Below, piece by piece: positions 1 through 12,350 of a stretch of 64,000 bases of DNA (its first letter is position 1; every line of letters starts with the position of its first letter). The notes beneath the pieces were generated by a model that searched no databases, was not told the DNA's origin, and saw nothing but the letters and a program-made list of their open reading frames with translations. A program made the position numbers and the translations under genes. Origin of the DNA: Sarcocystis neurona (Eukaryota; Apicomplexa; Conoidasida; Eucoccidiorida; Sarcocystidae); contig KL647288.1 in NCBI GenBank assembly GCA_000727475.1, positions 8,645,414-8,709,413 of the forward strand, read 5' to 3'.

Positions 1-832
1 ACACCGCGGAGGCGAGGAAGAAAGAAAGAAAATCCGCACTCCTGCATCTACGCACGCCACGCTTTTGAAACTGCTCAAGATGGCAAGGCAGGCAGGCCCA
101 CGTAGGGAAGTGAGTGTGGAGAGCAGAATGTGGGTGGGGCAGTGTCGAGCGTTTGAATCAAACGCACGTTCAGCGAGGTCCCGGCTTCTGAACGCCGGAG
201 ACGATATACGTGCACTGCGCGTGTATCCTGGTATTATACGAGCAAGACCACTTTCCCAGAAAGGTCGACGAATGGATAGGCAGAGATGTCTATACAGGGA
301 TATCGACGAAATATACCTGTATTCCCCTTTCCTATGACGTATGCGGCCTTTTATTCGCCGAAGCTGAGCTTGTCTACCGCAGCCACAATGTACGGCGCAA
401 CACTACGGCTGCATGCAGGTAGCGGAGGGGGAGCCACACAAAATTCGTGCAGCTGAGGCAGATCCGCCTAGAAGTGCCTCGGTTTACACAGACCGCACCC
501 AGACCTCCTCCTCTCCACATACAGATAAATACATATGGATGTGTGTGCATGGTGCCGCATGTGTGAAGAGAGTTTTTGGCCATGTTAATATGTAAGATAG
601 CTTCAAACAAGTCCTGTTAGACACGAAGAAAGTGCTCTGCGTAGAGGCGGGCGTGGCCTACGGATCCAGCGAAGCATCTGCGTGCTGTCGTAGGGGCCCT
701 GCAACACCCCCGCGTCGTCCTGCAGCAGTGCCAGCAGCACAGGCAACAACGGCGAACCGACAAGTACTGGTCATTTAGCAGAAGTTAAACGGCGTAGCGG
801 GACTCCAGAGGAAGACAGCAGCACTATGCGGC
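1..832. other. No gene recognised at left edge
   Basis: Short overlapping open frames occur on both strands, but none has convincing protein character or paired splice sites. The sequence is unique, of mixed composition and without long repeats until CAG triplets begin near 830. It may be an intron or intergenic; a gene running in from the left cannot be excluded. Confidence 0.4.
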
Positions 833-1268
833 AGCCAGAACTGCAGCAGCAGCAACCCTTGCAACAGCGACAACAACAACGGGAGCAGCAACACACTGCA
901 GCGCCAAGAAACCCAGCAGCAACGACACTCGCAGGGGCACCGGAGTAGACCCCTGCAGCACCAACAACTGCGGCAGCAACAACATTTGTAGGAGCAGCAG
1001 CAGATTGCAGCAGCAGTCCACCCAGCAGCAACACCACTTGCAGCAGCGACAACAGCAAGAGCAGCAGCAGGACACTGCAGCAGCAATTCACCCAGCAGCA
1101 ACACCACTTGCAGCAGCGACAACAGCCGCAGCAGCACAATGCAGCAACAATACACCCAGCAGCAACACCACTTGCAGCACCGACAACAGCAGAAGCAGTA
1201 GCACACACTGCAGCACCATCAGCAACGCAGTGCAGCAATAGCAACACAACAAACTGCAGCAGCGCAGC
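833..1268 (+). repeat. CAG/CAA-rich imperfect repeat block
   Basis: About 430 bp of CAG, CAA and ACA triplets. A longer unit beginning CCCAGCAGCAACACCACTTG recurs at 1021, 1091 and about 1155, so there are two nested periods: 3 bp, and about 64-70 bp. Frames on both strands stay open because CAG and CTG repeats contain no stop codon, so openness is not evidence of coding here. It could belong to an exon or an intron of an unseen gene. Confidence 0.7.
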
Positions 1269-1589
1269 CAGTACACACGTACACACCGCCACTCGTAGGG
1301 ATTCGTGTATAACACTCACGAGAGAACTGCGGTACGCCGGTAATAGACAACCAGGTGTGTGTGTGCGTGTATGTGTGTGTCTTCGCGCGGAAGCAGAGCA
1401 AGGAGGCCGCAGTTCCAAAAGAGCTGCAGGGTTGTCAACCAGCAACAGCCGCAGCCACCGACACACCCCAGCAGACACCTCCGGACACATCACCAGCAAA
1501 TGGAGAAGTGGAGAGTGATCCTAGACTCACCTCCTACTTGTGACACCAGTACGAATACACACACATGCGTACACATATACACACATACG

Positions 1590-1720
1590 CACGTGGCACA
1601 TACATATACATGTATATATATATATGTATGTATACATATATATATATACATGCATATATATACATATATATATGTATATATACATATATATATAATATAT
1701 GTGGACATGCGTATACACAC
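1590..1720. repeat. TA/TACA microsatellite
   Basis: Alternating TA and TACA repeats over about 130 bp, grading into CACACA on both sides. The minus-strand open frame of the neighbouring gene runs into it and reads as Tyr-Ile-Tyr-Met, which is translated microsatellite rather than protein. Confidence 0.85.
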
Positions 1721-2009
1721 ATGTATCTAGGTACAGCTCAGTACATGCGTATGTGGGCGCTGCTACGCGTGCAACACGCGTAGGTACATACTCGTGGCAC
1801 ACGCCGGCAGCAACTTGCAGCGCAGGAGCAGTAGCGTCGACTGCTGCGGCGTGCATGGGAAACTCGCACGCCCTTCTGCACGCGTGCGTGTGTGCGCATG
1901 GCCAGAAGCACGGGTGGGTGGCGCTTAAAAAGAGGAGACCGGCGTCCAAGGGCGCCGCTGCTGCAGCTTTGGCCTCGCCTCCTGCTGCTGCTGCATTTCC
2001 TTTCCTTAC

Positions 2010-5000
2010 CACGTAATGCCACTGTTGCTCTATGTAGCCATCCCGTTCCTCCTTCGCCTTCAAGTCCCTCTCCTTCTCCTTCCTGTGTCCTCCGGCCGCG
2101 GCACCATCTTCTGCCAGTGCCCCGGGGCGTGCTGCTTCCTCTGCTGCTGTTGCCGCTGCTCCCCGCGTTGCCACAGCTCTTCCTGCTGCGGCTGCGTCTG
2201 GAGCTGCGGCTCCAAATGCGGGCACAGACGGCCCAGGAAGGAGAGCGGTGCTGACGACGTAGGCGTAGAGCGTCCCAGATGCGCCGCGCGCGTTACACGC
2301 AAGCAGCGGAACGACTGCCGGCTTCCCTCCCTGTAGCCTCTGCTGCTGGTGTTGCTGTTGCACCGCTTCGCTTACTTTCGCTGCGCGACCAGATCCTGCT
2401 AGCATCCTCTTCGATCGCTCCTTCGCTTCTGCTGCAGCAGCGAAACCAGCTTCCGCAGCGGCGTCCACAGCACCAGCAACAGCAGTGGCGGGAGAGAGAG
2501 ACGTGCCGAACGTCGGAGGGGCAGCTGCAGCAGCGGGAGGAGAGGCGACAGGCTCCTGCTGCTGCTGCTGGAAATTGATGGGGAAGACGCTGCAGCATCT
2601 ATCATATGCGCACGGGTCGTTCAAATCGAGCAGTATCTCTCCTACATTCTGGACACCGTGCGCAACTTCGTCTTCGCAGCTGGTGCTATGCCTGCGTTCT
2701 ACTGATTCTCCTCGTCTCCCTCGCCTGCTGCCACTGCCGCAGGTGTCCCCCACCTCTCCGTGCGCTGCAGCAATTCCCCCAGCTTTCTGCTTCATCAACG
2801 CCAACCGTCTTGTGTTGCCCCAACTTCTGCTGCTGCCTCTGTCATCTTTGTTGCTCCCGTCTCTTCCTCCGCTGCTGCTGCGGGCGCTGCTTCTGCTTAG
2901 TTTCCTGCTGTTCTGGTTGCTGCTGCTACCGCTGCCGCGTCGTCTCTGCATCCTCGGGGTTTTCACGCCGCTACTACGACGCTTGTGACGTGTTCCTTTT
3001 CCCCTGCGGTTTGCACCCCGCTGCGGTGCATGCGAAGCAGCAGCGGCACCAGCAGAGGAGGGAGAGGAGGTGCTCTGGCTGCGGCTAGACGTCGTCGGCA
3101 AAGTCTGTCTCCATATCTGCACCAGCAGCAGGTTGCTATCCACTTGCTGCAACTGACTGACACTCAGCTCAGGCAGAATTACTTCCGTATTAAATGGACA
3201 TGCTTCTTTCACCACACAACTACGTCGTCCTCCAGCTGCTGCTGCTGTGTGCTGCTCTGCTGCGGGTGCTGCTGCAGCTCGAGTCTCACTGATGACGCTG
3301 CTGGCTTCGTACCACGCTGTAGTGTAGAGCGGCAGCAGTGTGGGCATATCCTGCTGCTGCTGCTGTTGTAGCTGCTGGTCTTCCGCCTGCTGCGGCTCTG
3401 TCCCCTTCTGGGCTGCTGCAGCAGCAGGGCTGCGCTCCTTGTACTTCACAACCAAGCAATAGCAAACAGTCGCAGACTGTCGACTAAAAGAGGGCCGGGA
3501 AGGCTCTTCTATTGAACTACCTTCGTGCTGTCGCTTTCTCTGTTGCCTTCCCGTTCTGACGCTGGTGCTGCCGCTTCTCTCTCTGCTGCCGCCTCGACTC
3601 TCTCCGTCGCTACGCGAGTCGCAAGACTGGCTGGCGCTGCGTTCTCCCCTGTTGCTGACGCTAGTCCCGCTGCAGCTGCTGCGGCGGCGGCCGACTCCGG
3701 TCCTCCTGCTGCCGATAAAAGCTCGACTACTGCTGTTGCTGCTGCAGTGGTCTTTTTCCTGGCGTCTGCTGGTGCTGCCTGGGTCGCCGCGCGTGCGGGA
3801 CAGGCTCCTGCGTGTTGCTTCTTCCACTGCTGAGCCCTGCTGTCCCTGTTGTTCTGAAGGAAAGTCAGGCGGTGCGGCCCCAGCAGCAGTCAGCAGCCCA
3901 AACGAGCCTCTCCAGCATACCTGTAGCGACTTTACATGCAGGGTAACACGGGGTGCGGAGCCAGTCATCCGTGGAAACCTGCTGCTGCTACTGCTGCTCC
4001 TCCCGTTGCTGCAGCTCTTGCTAAGGGGGGGGCTGCTGCTGCTGCAGTGGCTGTTGCTGCTGCTGTCACTGCTGCATGTTGCTGCTAACGCAGGTTTCTC
4101 ACGAGCAGCAGGAGCGGCGGCAGCGTCTGCGGCAGTGCGTCGTAAGCTGCTGTCACGTGCTGCAGTCGTGACAGGCGTCGAGGAAGAACAAATAAAACTC
4201 GCAGATTTGTTGACCTCTTCTTGTTCTGTGCCGCTTCCCTGCGGGGGAAGGGCCTCCGGCGGCGCTGCAGCTTCTTCGGCTTCGGGTTCCTGCGAAAAAG
4301 TCGAGTCGAAGAGCCGCTGTGGGGGCTTGGCGGCTAACATGGCATGCAGCTGCTGCTGCACTGCACCTGTCCCATGCAGGACTTTCTTTTGCATCTCCCT
4401 TGCTGCTGCTCTTCCTTCTCCGGCTAGCCGCTGCTGCTGTCGATTGAGCCTTTGTAGGCGCAGGTGCTGCCTCAGCTGGTCCTCCAGTTGTTTTCTGTGC
4501 ATGCGCTTCTGCTGCGGCGACTGCGAGGCTGTGCTGTCGCGCTGCTCCTGCAGCCAAAAGTCTTCCAGGACCTGCTGCTGCGTTTCCTGCTTTTCTGCCT
4601 GCTGGCCTTTCTGCCCCTGCCGCTGCGGCTCCTCCTTCTTCTCCTGTCTGTGCTGTTGCCGCGGCTGCGTCGGCTGCAGTGACTGTTCTTCCTGCGTGAG
4701 ACTCTGAAGCGGCGGAATGAGCTGGCGCCGCAGCAACTGCTGTTGCTCCTGCAGCGCGTGCAATTGACGGATGAGAAGCGAAGCTTCTCCCCACAACGCA
4801 GAGTCCTCGGCTTCTGCAGAAGAAACAGCACCCCTCTGAACTGCTGACGCACTGCTTGCTGCTCCAGCGGAAGGACCGCTTCCACACTCAGCAGCCGAAG
4901 CAGCAGCATTCCACGGATTCTCAGACCTTTCCACGTTGAACTGCAGTAAAGAGCAGGCATCCTGCGGCCGTTCCTGGGAGGTGTACGCCCGAGAAAAGTC

Positions 5001-5525
5001 TCCCTGCCGATGTTGCTGCTGCTGCTGCTGTGGCTGTGCGCGCAGCCACTGGTGCAGTGTGTCAGTTCCCCACGCGTGCTCCTGCTGCCGTCCAACCAAG
5101 AAGCGAGCCGTACTCCTACTAGCGCCTCTGTCTTTTGCGCGGCTCTCCTCTTCCTGCCGTTGTTGTGGCTGCTCTGGCACCGGTGGTGCTGCCGCAGTCT
5201 GCTCCTGCTGCTTCTCACATGCTGAGCCAGCTTGTCGCTGGGGCGCTCCTGCTGCTGGGGACGCCAGCGAGAAAAAGGAGGAGCTCGTTGGCACCAACGG
5301 TGCAAAACGCAGAGCGCTTGTGCCACCGCTGCTCCCCCCTGTTGCGGGGCTGCAGGCACACACGAAGAAGCAGCAGCAGCAGCAACAGGGCGTCTGGGCA
5401 GCACAACGGCTTTGTGCGTTACACTCGATCCGACCGCAGCCTATCACCGACACATTGCACGCCACCTCTCTTTCGTGCGTTTGTCGTTTCCTCAGCAGTC
5501 CATCATCTGCTGCGCGTCTCCACAT
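2010..5525 (-). CDS. Low-complexity protein with interrupted C2-like domain
   Basis: A long minus-strand open exon of about 1,170 codons from the ATG at 5525; the true start may lie elsewhere because the first 60 residues look non-coding. Most of it is Gln, Ala, Ser and Arg low complexity. Islands of ordinary sequence are spaced like strands of a C2 beta-sandwich: VTLHVKSLQVCW near residue 526, CYCLVVKYKER near 684, YTTAWYEASSV near 730, FNTEVILPEL near 773, NLLLVQIW near 796 and VGEILLDLND near 961. C2 domains end with a similar glycine-led strand. The islands are separated by repeat inserts of up to 150 residues. I end the exon at 2010, where GTAAGG follows the codons for WHYV. The frame beyond that is Ala-rich and then enters the TA microsatellite, so it is unlikely to be coding throughout. 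No acidic calcium-binding loops are evident. The C2 assignment is inference; that this is a coding exon is much safer. Confidence 0.6.
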
Positions 5526-7522
5526 ATCTACTACAAATTAAACGTACGTACATGTGTGTGCATGCAACAGTCGCACAAGGACTCGCCCAGCGGAATGCCG
5601 TTGTTCACTGCGGCGCGCAGTCGTCATTTTCTGCCCGTTCCCCGTTTATTCCTTGTAGACTTATACTGTAAAGCCTTTCACTACGTCCTCCACGCCTATC
5701 CATGCATGCACAGTAACACGTACGACGTGCGTCCGTATGTATCCATAGGATCGTTCAGCCACGCACAGAGACACCTCCCTACAGAGAGACGCACGCACGC
5801 GTAGATTTCCCCCTGTGTTTCTACGTTCACATGTTTCCCTAGCGCACCCACGTACCTGCGCTGTTTCTATCGAACCAAGTATCCACGGAGCCACAGATGC
5901 AGGCGCGCCTCTACATATATACGCGAAGAGGAGTCCTATGCCACTTCGCACACCGTATTACACGTGTGTGTGCGTCCGAGTGCCTACACAGGTGAGAGCG
6001 CAGCGCGATGGAACGCTGCTGCTGCTGCTGCTGCGTCACCGTAAACATTTACGTATAAATGTATGCAGGACGCTGGTAGCTGTGAACACAGCCGCACATC
6101 CGCAAGCATATATGTATGCGTAGGAATGCACACTGGCACAGAGACGCAGATACGCTTAGTGCAGCAGCGAGCGAGAGAGACGGAGAGGAAGGCAGGTAGG
6201 TCGGCAGAGGTACATGGAGACAGACAGAGAGGTACGCTGCAATACAAACGTTTGTGTGTCCCTCACCACCCACGTGCCTGTCTTCCCGTCGAGAGACGAA
6301 GAGGTGGAGATGAGACAGGGAGACGGCGAGACAGAGGAGCAGCACAAAGATACAGCGACATTTGGGCGGAGAGACACAAAGAGAGCGCAAGACAGGGAGA
6401 AGGGGCAGACAGCTGGAGACGGCAACATAGGAGCACTCCGAACAAAGACACGTGCCCAGGGACGCGTGGCCGCTGCATGCGCGCAGGTGCTGTCGGGGGT
6501 TTGCAATTGAATCTGACAGAAGCAGAGACGTCCGCGAAGGTGGCGCATGCACGTGTACATACACACATGTATACATACGCGTAAGTAGGGAGATAAATGT
6601 TATTCTTTGTCTCTCTGTTGGACGGTAGACGGGCACCCATATATGTTCGTATATAAGAACGCAAAAGGAGAGACAGACAGAGAAGGCGAGTCACTCCATA
6701 TATATACATATGTACAGAGTATGTCTTCCGTAGATTTGCTTAACACAGGTATATACACACTCATTCTGGTACGTGTGAATGTATATGTGGAAGGGGATCT
6801 GCTGCATATGTATGGACATACACGTGTCTCCTGCTTTCCCACATATCACAGGACTGTACGAACGCATATGGACAGACGCCGATGCATACATATATATATA
6901 TATATGTATATTTATATATAGATATATGTATATAAATGTGTATATATATACAGAGAGACGGACAGACAGAGAGACAGAGGGAGAGAGAGAAACAGATATG
7001 TATAAATACGCATACATACATACACACATACATACATGCATACGCATACACATATAGGTAGATAGAGGGATAGAGATACACAGAGAGATATACATATATA
7101 CACACCTATATAAATATACAGACATATATACATATATATATATGTATGTATTTGTATATGGACTTAGCTATACACCGCGTATGTCCGACGCACGTATGCA
7201 TATATAGAGAGACAGATGTATCACGAGAGAGAGAAAGGAAGGGAAGTCAAGAAGTATACAGCTGTAGTCGTTCACACGTATATACGAGCATCCTAGGAGA
7301 GCTGCGTACCCATGCTGCGCCTCGTATCTCTAGATCCTGGCCCCCTGGCCCCCAGGTAAACCCCCAAGCATGTAGAGTCGTGTACGTACATATGCGCGTA
7401 GACCAGCCAACGCCACAAGTGTGTATATGTTGGCACTGACTTATGTAGGAAGAGATAACATTACTCAAGTGTGCGCACGCAGAGGAAAGCAAGCAAGCGA
7501 CGCTGGTGGGGTGTACGTACAC
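5526..7522. other. Spacer or intron with microsatellites
   Basis: No exon with convincing protein character was found. The interval contains GAGAGACAGA-type purine repeats (about 6160-6420) and a long TA/TACATA microsatellite with GACAGAGA interruptions (about 6880-7150). It separates two minus-strand genes and could also be an intron of the Gln-rich gene, whose exon ends with a splice donor at 7523. Confidence 0.5.
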
Positions 7523-8878
7523 CTGGTGGTGTGTGTCCTCCTGCTGCCGGTGCAGTCGTTTCACCAAGATATCGAAGCGTCGCTGCTGCTCAACGAGCTC
7601 CTGAGTCTGCTGCTCCAGATACTGTGAATCGATTTCGCCTTGCGCTTCACCAGCACTTCCTCTCTTCTCCTCCTCAGTAAAGGAAAACACCTTTCTTGTT
7701 GGCTGCCTTCTGCCCTGCTGCTGCTGCAGCTTCTGCTGCTGTCCCTCCTCCTGCTGCTGCTCCTCGGAGAACTCACGTGACTGCTGCGGCTGCTGCCAAG
7801 ACTCCTTCCCCCTCCCGTTCTGCTGCTGCCACTGCCTCGTCCCTGCCTCCGGGGACTGCGAAGCGTGCGGCGTTGTACCGGCCACTTTTCTCAGTTGCTG
7901 CTCCTGCCCCCCGCTGCCGCCGTGTTGCTGCTGCTGCTGCGCGTCCTCCTTCTTTCTTGCGTCCTCATGGTTCCAGGAGTCCTGTTGTTTCTGCTGCTGC
8001 CTGGAGCTGACGTGGTGCCGCAGCAGCCCACGCAAGCAGCGCCGCTGCTGCCTCCTTCCCCTCGTCGCCTGCTGTTGTTTCGCCTTGCCTTCTTCTTCCT
8101 GCTCCTGCCCCACAGGCAGAGAAGACTGCTGCTGTTGCCGAGTTCCCACTCCCTGCTGCACCTCATTTTTTGTTTCCCGCTTCTGCTCTCGTGCTTTACC
8201 ACTACTCACATGCATCTGCTGCTGCTGGGCTTCCTTCTTACACTGTTTGACATGCTGCCGCGCTGCCGGCGCCTCGTATTGCTGCTGCCCTTCCTCTTGC
8301 TGCTGCTCCAGCTGCAGTAGTTCTTCTCCCACTTCGTGAGCCTGCACCTGCTCGTCACCTCCCTGCAGTTTCTGCGGCTTTTGATCTTCCTGCTGCTGTC
8401 CTTCAGACCCTCCCCGCTGCTGTTGAGGCAGCAGCACGTGATTGTCCTGCTGCAGGTGCTGCCTGAGTTCGTTCTCTTCCTGCTGAGGTAGCCCCTTCCC
8501 TTCCACACACTGCTGCTGCCGTTCTGCACCGTTCGTGTGCTGCTGCTGCTGTTGCTGCTTTTTATCTCGCTGCAACCGCTTCTCCTCTTCGTTATCCATG
8601 AGCACCCGCTGCAGCTTCTCATGTTGCTGCTCACTTTGTTGCTGCTGCTCGTAATGCCCTTGCTGCTGCCTCTCGTTCCGCTGATGCCTCTGCCGCACGT
8701 ATTTCTCTCCCACCATCTGCTGCACCCGCGTGTCCGGCTGGTGCTGCTCCTCCCCCTTCTCCTCCTTCTCCTCTGCAGCTTGCTGCTGCTGGTGCTCCGC
8801 GGGTGAACACGGCTGCAGCTTGAGCTGCAGTTCCTCCCCGTGTTCCTGCATCTCTTGTTGCCGCTGCTGCTGCTGCTG
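7523..8878 (-). CDS. Gln/Glu-rich coiled-coil protein, internal exon
   Basis: A minus-strand exon of 452 codons. The left border is a splice donor, CACCAG|GTGTACG, right after the codons for QEDTHHQ. The right border is a candidate acceptor, CCACTAG, leading into five CAG codons; an in-frame ATG follows at 8851. The product is about one third Gln with many Glu, Lys and Arg, and Gln runs interrupted by charged heptad-like stretches such as QELVEQQRRFDILVKRL near the end, so an extended coiled coil is likely. No catalytic or binding domain is visible. The codons are mainly CAG, so the protein sequence largely follows repeat expansion. Partner exons on either side were not identified. Family unknown. 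Confidence 0.6.
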
Positions 8879-9370
8879 CTAGTGGAAGGCTGTAGTTACG
8901 TTGCTCTGCGTGCCTCGTGGCTGCCATCGCTTGTGCAAGCTGTGCTGCAGCATAGACGGGGCGCGGTTCCCGAAGTAGTAACACAGCTGTGTGCCTCTGC
9001 GTATCTCTTCATCTCGTTCTACAGTCAGACACGCTTTACACACTTACATGTGTATTGCACCCATATATTTATATCAATAGTCACTTCAATATATAACTGT
9101 ATCCATCTACATATATATATAATACTACTTTACTCGTGTCCTGGTGTATATACGCGCGGCGCGACTATGTGTGCATTATATCTCTATATATACATCAATA
9201 TCTATATCAATATCTATCTATATCTATATCGGTCTGTATCTATATCCATCTCTACTATATATATATATCTCCCTCTCTCTATATATATGTATGGACACTA
9301 CTACTTTATTCGTGTTTTAGTGTATATACGCGCGGCGCGACTGGCGCAGCGCTGGCTGTGACGTAACAAA
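8879..9370. repeat. TA/TATC microsatellite flanked by a 44-bp direct repeat
   Basis: Two near-identical 44-bp copies lie at 9123-9166 and 9299-9342, offset 176 bp, each containing TATACGCGCGGCGCGACT. Between them lie TATATC and TATCTC repeats. No gene features. The arrangement suggests a segmental duplication whose internal part expanded as microsatellite. Confidence 0.7.
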
Positions 9371-10123
9371 CACTTGCCAAGGGATACCTCCAGCTACTCT
9401 TCCCGGAGGAGAAGGAGGCGGAGCAGCAGCAGCAAGACGCATGGACGCCGCACTCTGGTAGCAGCTGTACCACACACCGCGCGGCACCTGCAGGGGCAGG
9501 AGCGGCTCTGTCACACGAACAGCAGGCCTGCGGCACGTCCAAAAGCAGCAGCAGGAAAGTCCAGTAGGCCACGAGGTCCAGCTCAGCCCCCACAGCGCAG
9601 CGGCAGCGGTCGGGGAAGCAACACCTGCGCAGATAGCAAGAGCTGCGTTTGCAGCAGCAGCGCAGCATCAGGACATGCAACAACAGACGCCTGACCTTGG
9701 GCGAGCAGAACAGCAGCGGGCCCGCGGGCATAACCGTTGAGAACGCAGGACGAGAACACAGCAGCCCCTGGGCCTGCAGCACCTGCACGAGGCGGAGGAG
9801 GAGGAACAGGTGTCAAGTGCAGCAGTCTGCATGTCTGGGCAGATGTGTGGGTGTAGCTGCTACAAGAGATGCAGCGAAACAACAATTTCAGGCCAGGAAC
9901 GACGGGAAATTCCGGTTGTAGAAACTGCAGCAGCAGCAGATCATCGCATCCTCGTTTGCAAGGGGTGCAGCAGCAGCAGCGACTAATGGAGCTGCAGCAG
10001 CAGCAGTTGGGGAAGCCACACAGTAGCAGTCGTCGATTTTAGACGCACCCGCTAATATTTGCATCGGAGCACAGGAGCAATCGCCCCTACCGGGGCTGCA
10101 GCAAAGCTGGTGCTTGCTGCGTC
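9371..10123 (+). other. CAG-rich segment, coding status unclear
   Basis: CAG, AGC and GCA triplets dominate the plus strand. Several short open frames overlap, for example an Arg/Gln/Ser-rich frame at 9649-9921, but no single frame has both good protein character and splice borders. In the clearer genes of this window the coding strand carries CAG, so plus-strand coding is the better guess, but it is not demonstrated. Confidence 0.3.
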
Positions 10124-10492
10124 TTGCCAGAGCCTGTCGCCGCTGTAGCTGCTGCTGCTGCTCTCGTTGCTGCCGCTGCTCTTTTTGCTGTTGCCACAGT
10201 GCGGCAAGGCAAGGCTCGAGGAAGTAGGAGGGGCTCGTCCGTAAGACTAGACTGGCTTGGGAGGGATCCGTTGGCAGGTGGGCACAGAGGCGCATGGGAA
10301 GGCGGACGGCGTGCAGCGCCTGCTATTCAAGCTGCACGAGCAGTCACGCCCAACAACATACAAGACGCAGGCGCAGTAAATCTTGCAGTCCTTGTAAATT
10401 TAATTACGGTAAAAAGACCGGCACTTCTTGCTTCAGCAACAGCAGAGAAGCTCGCAATGCGGAGCGAGTCACCAGGTAGACACTCTGTATGA
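10124..10492 (+). CDS. Unrecognised possible exon
   Basis: A plus-strand open frame of about 120 codons. After an Ala/Val-rich start it becomes ordinary-looking sequence, including NNIQDAGAVNLAVLVNLITV and LLASATAEKLAMRSESPG before the stop. Its composition differs from the pure CAG or CTG shadows nearby. No signature domain is seen. It may be an upstream exon of the plus-strand gene that ends at 12,350. The borders are not resolved and it could be spurious. Confidence 0.3.
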   Translation: MPEPVAAVAAAAALVAAAALFAVATVRQGKARGSRRGSSVRLDWLGRDPLAGGHRGAWEGGRRAAPAIQAARAVTPNNIQDAGAVNLAVLVNLITVKRPALLASATAEKLAMRSESPGRHSV

Positions 10493-10659
10493 GACAGGTG
10501 GAGACTTACATTTCTTGTCCCGAGCTTCTATCCCTGGTATTTTCTCTTGCCGTCGACAACGCTGTTGAAGCTGCTTTTGCCGATGCTGTATTGCTGCTGC
10601 CCCACTTGCCGTTGCTGGGGTCCCTGCTGCGACCGCTGTGGTTCGTGCACCTCCTCGCT

Positions 10660-10955
10660 GCTGCTAATGCTGCTGCTGACGCTGCTACTTCTCTGTTGCT
10701 GCCTCGTCTGTGGCCCTGGGTTCTCCTGTTGCTGATTCTGTTGCTCCTACTTGTCTCCAGGTGGTTGTTCTGTGGCCTGGGTTCTCCTGCTGCTGATTCA
10801 GTTGCTCCTACTTCTCTGTGGCCGCTTGTTCTGTGGCCCTGGGTTCTGCTGCTGCTTCTGTTGCTGCTACTTCTTTGTTGCTGCTTCTTCTGTGGCCCTG
10901 GATTCTCCCGCTGCTGATTCTGTTGCTCCTACTTCTCTGTGGCTGCTTCTCTGTT
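10660..10955. repeat. 60-62 bp minisatellite, about four copies
   Basis: Units begin at about 10720, 10781, 10843 and 10902, with a partial copy before them. Each contains a TGTGGCCCTGG core and CTG/GCT triplets. Unit length varies (61, 62 and 59 bp), so the array shifts reading frame between units and is unlikely to be a coding repeat. It is followed to about 11,130 by CTG/TTG triplets. Confidence 0.75.
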
Positions 10956-11367
10956 GTTGGTGCTAGCACTACTGTTGCCACTCCGTGTGTTGCTGTGGCG
11001 ACGCGTGCTTTTGCTTCTGTTGCTGCGTCTTCTGTTGCTGCTGCTTCAAGTCCTGCCTTTGGGGTGGCTGCTGCTTCCGTTGCTGCTTCTTCGGTTGCTG
11101 CTGGTGGTACAGCTCCATGACGCTGCTCGTGAGTCCCCTACTGCTGCCAGAGCCGGTACGCTGGTAGCACGTGGTCGCCTCCTAGACTACGCAACAGTCC
11201 GTTGCAACCGCAGCCGAAATCCACATGTCTATAGAGGTACACATTGAAGTGTAGATGAATATGCAAAGAGATGTGTGCCTAGGAGAATACTCTGCGCACA
11301 CTTAAGTAGCGCACGTGGAAGAAGCAGCATGCGGCACTAATCGGGAGAATTCGCGGCGTTGCTGCAG

Positions 11368-12350
11368 GATGACGGGAATTCTGCCCCTCGGAGCAAGAAG
11401 ATGAAGAGAGAGGGGAGGAAGAAGTTTTCTCTCTCCGACTTGACAAAAGACTGCATCACAAAGTGTGCTGGTGTTCACACGCTGCATTCTGCGCGTGAGG
11501 GTGAGTCGAGCGGCCACACGAGTGTGCAGGGCATCATTCGTACAACCCACGAGACCAACGAAGTTCCACTCCTCTGGAGTTCAACTCTATACGTGTAAAA
11601 AGTCTAACTTATCTTTCTGTCGCTACTCCCTTCTTTCGAAGATATACTTGTACTTCGCGTGTCTCCGGGACACTTCATGTGGACACGGTGTGTGGACACG
11701 GAGGGGAGCAATACAGAAGGGAGGGCTGCAGGAAGAACCAAGCCAACCGCAGTGCCACTAGCAGGGCAAGAGCAGCAGCACCAGCTGCGGTAGCAGCAGC
11801 GGAGCATGCCAGCAGCAGCAGCACTCGCAGACTGTAGCCGAGCTGCTGGCAGCAGCAGCTGTTGCAGCTGCACACCGTCAGCAACAGCTCAACCGCCGTC
11901 TCTGCAGCAACAGCAGCAGAGCACGAAGCAGCAGCGACAGCGGTAATACAGTCGCACAGGTTTATAGCAGCATGGCAGCAGCTGCAGCAAAGGAGAGCTT
12001 CAGCAGCAGAAAAAGGTAGCAGCCGTGCAAAGGTGCAAGCCCTCAGAACTCACGTGCGGCCTCCTGAAAGAAAGGAGAGTGTGACGGCAGCAACACGACC
12101 CCCGCCAAGACGGCGACACCGTGGAAGCAGCAGGAGCTGCGCGAAGAGGAATACACTGCGTAAGTGCTCACGCGTAGGCCTGCACCAGCAGTACCTCAGA
12201 GTTCGTAACCGCGACCAGCAACAGGTGCACAGCAGTAGAGCAGACACCAGCAAAGAAGCAGTAGCATCAGACAAGAAGGCCGTGAACAGCGGCTTCGAAC
12301 CAACCACTCCGCCGCCTGGTGTATGGTCACCGCAGCGCAAAGGAAAGTGA
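11368..12350 (+). CDS. Basic, Gln/Ser-rich protein, 3' exons
   Basis: An exon at 11368-11470 has a CTGCAG acceptor and a donor before GTGTTC. It encodes a strongly basic segment, SKKMKREGRKKFSLSDL, resembling a nuclear localisation signal. It ends in phase 1 and joins in phase to a segment after an ATACAG acceptor near 11719 that reads GRAAGRTKPTAVPLAG. Downstream, CAG-sense frames run to the stop at 12350; the last 160 codons are rich in Gln, Arg, Ser and Ala and end with PPGVWSPQRKGK. At least one further splice or frame change is needed between about 11790 and 11862. The gene lies tail-to-tail with the minus-strand gene ending at 12760. Function unknown; nuclear location is a guess from the basic cluster. 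Confidence 0.45.

Noticed and set aside
833..1268. Repeats that might suggest a CRISPR array
   Set aside because: Units are diverged CAG triplets without unique spacers of even length; this is eukaryotic triplet repeat.
771..1499. 242-codon minus-strand Leu/Cys/Val frame
   Set aside because: Translated CTG repeat; CAG/CTG repeats have no stop in any frame.
3565..4707. 380-codon plus-strand Leu/Ser/Cys-rich frame
   Set aside because: It is the CTG-strand shadow of the minus-strand low-complexity gene, whose frame contains ordinary protein islands.
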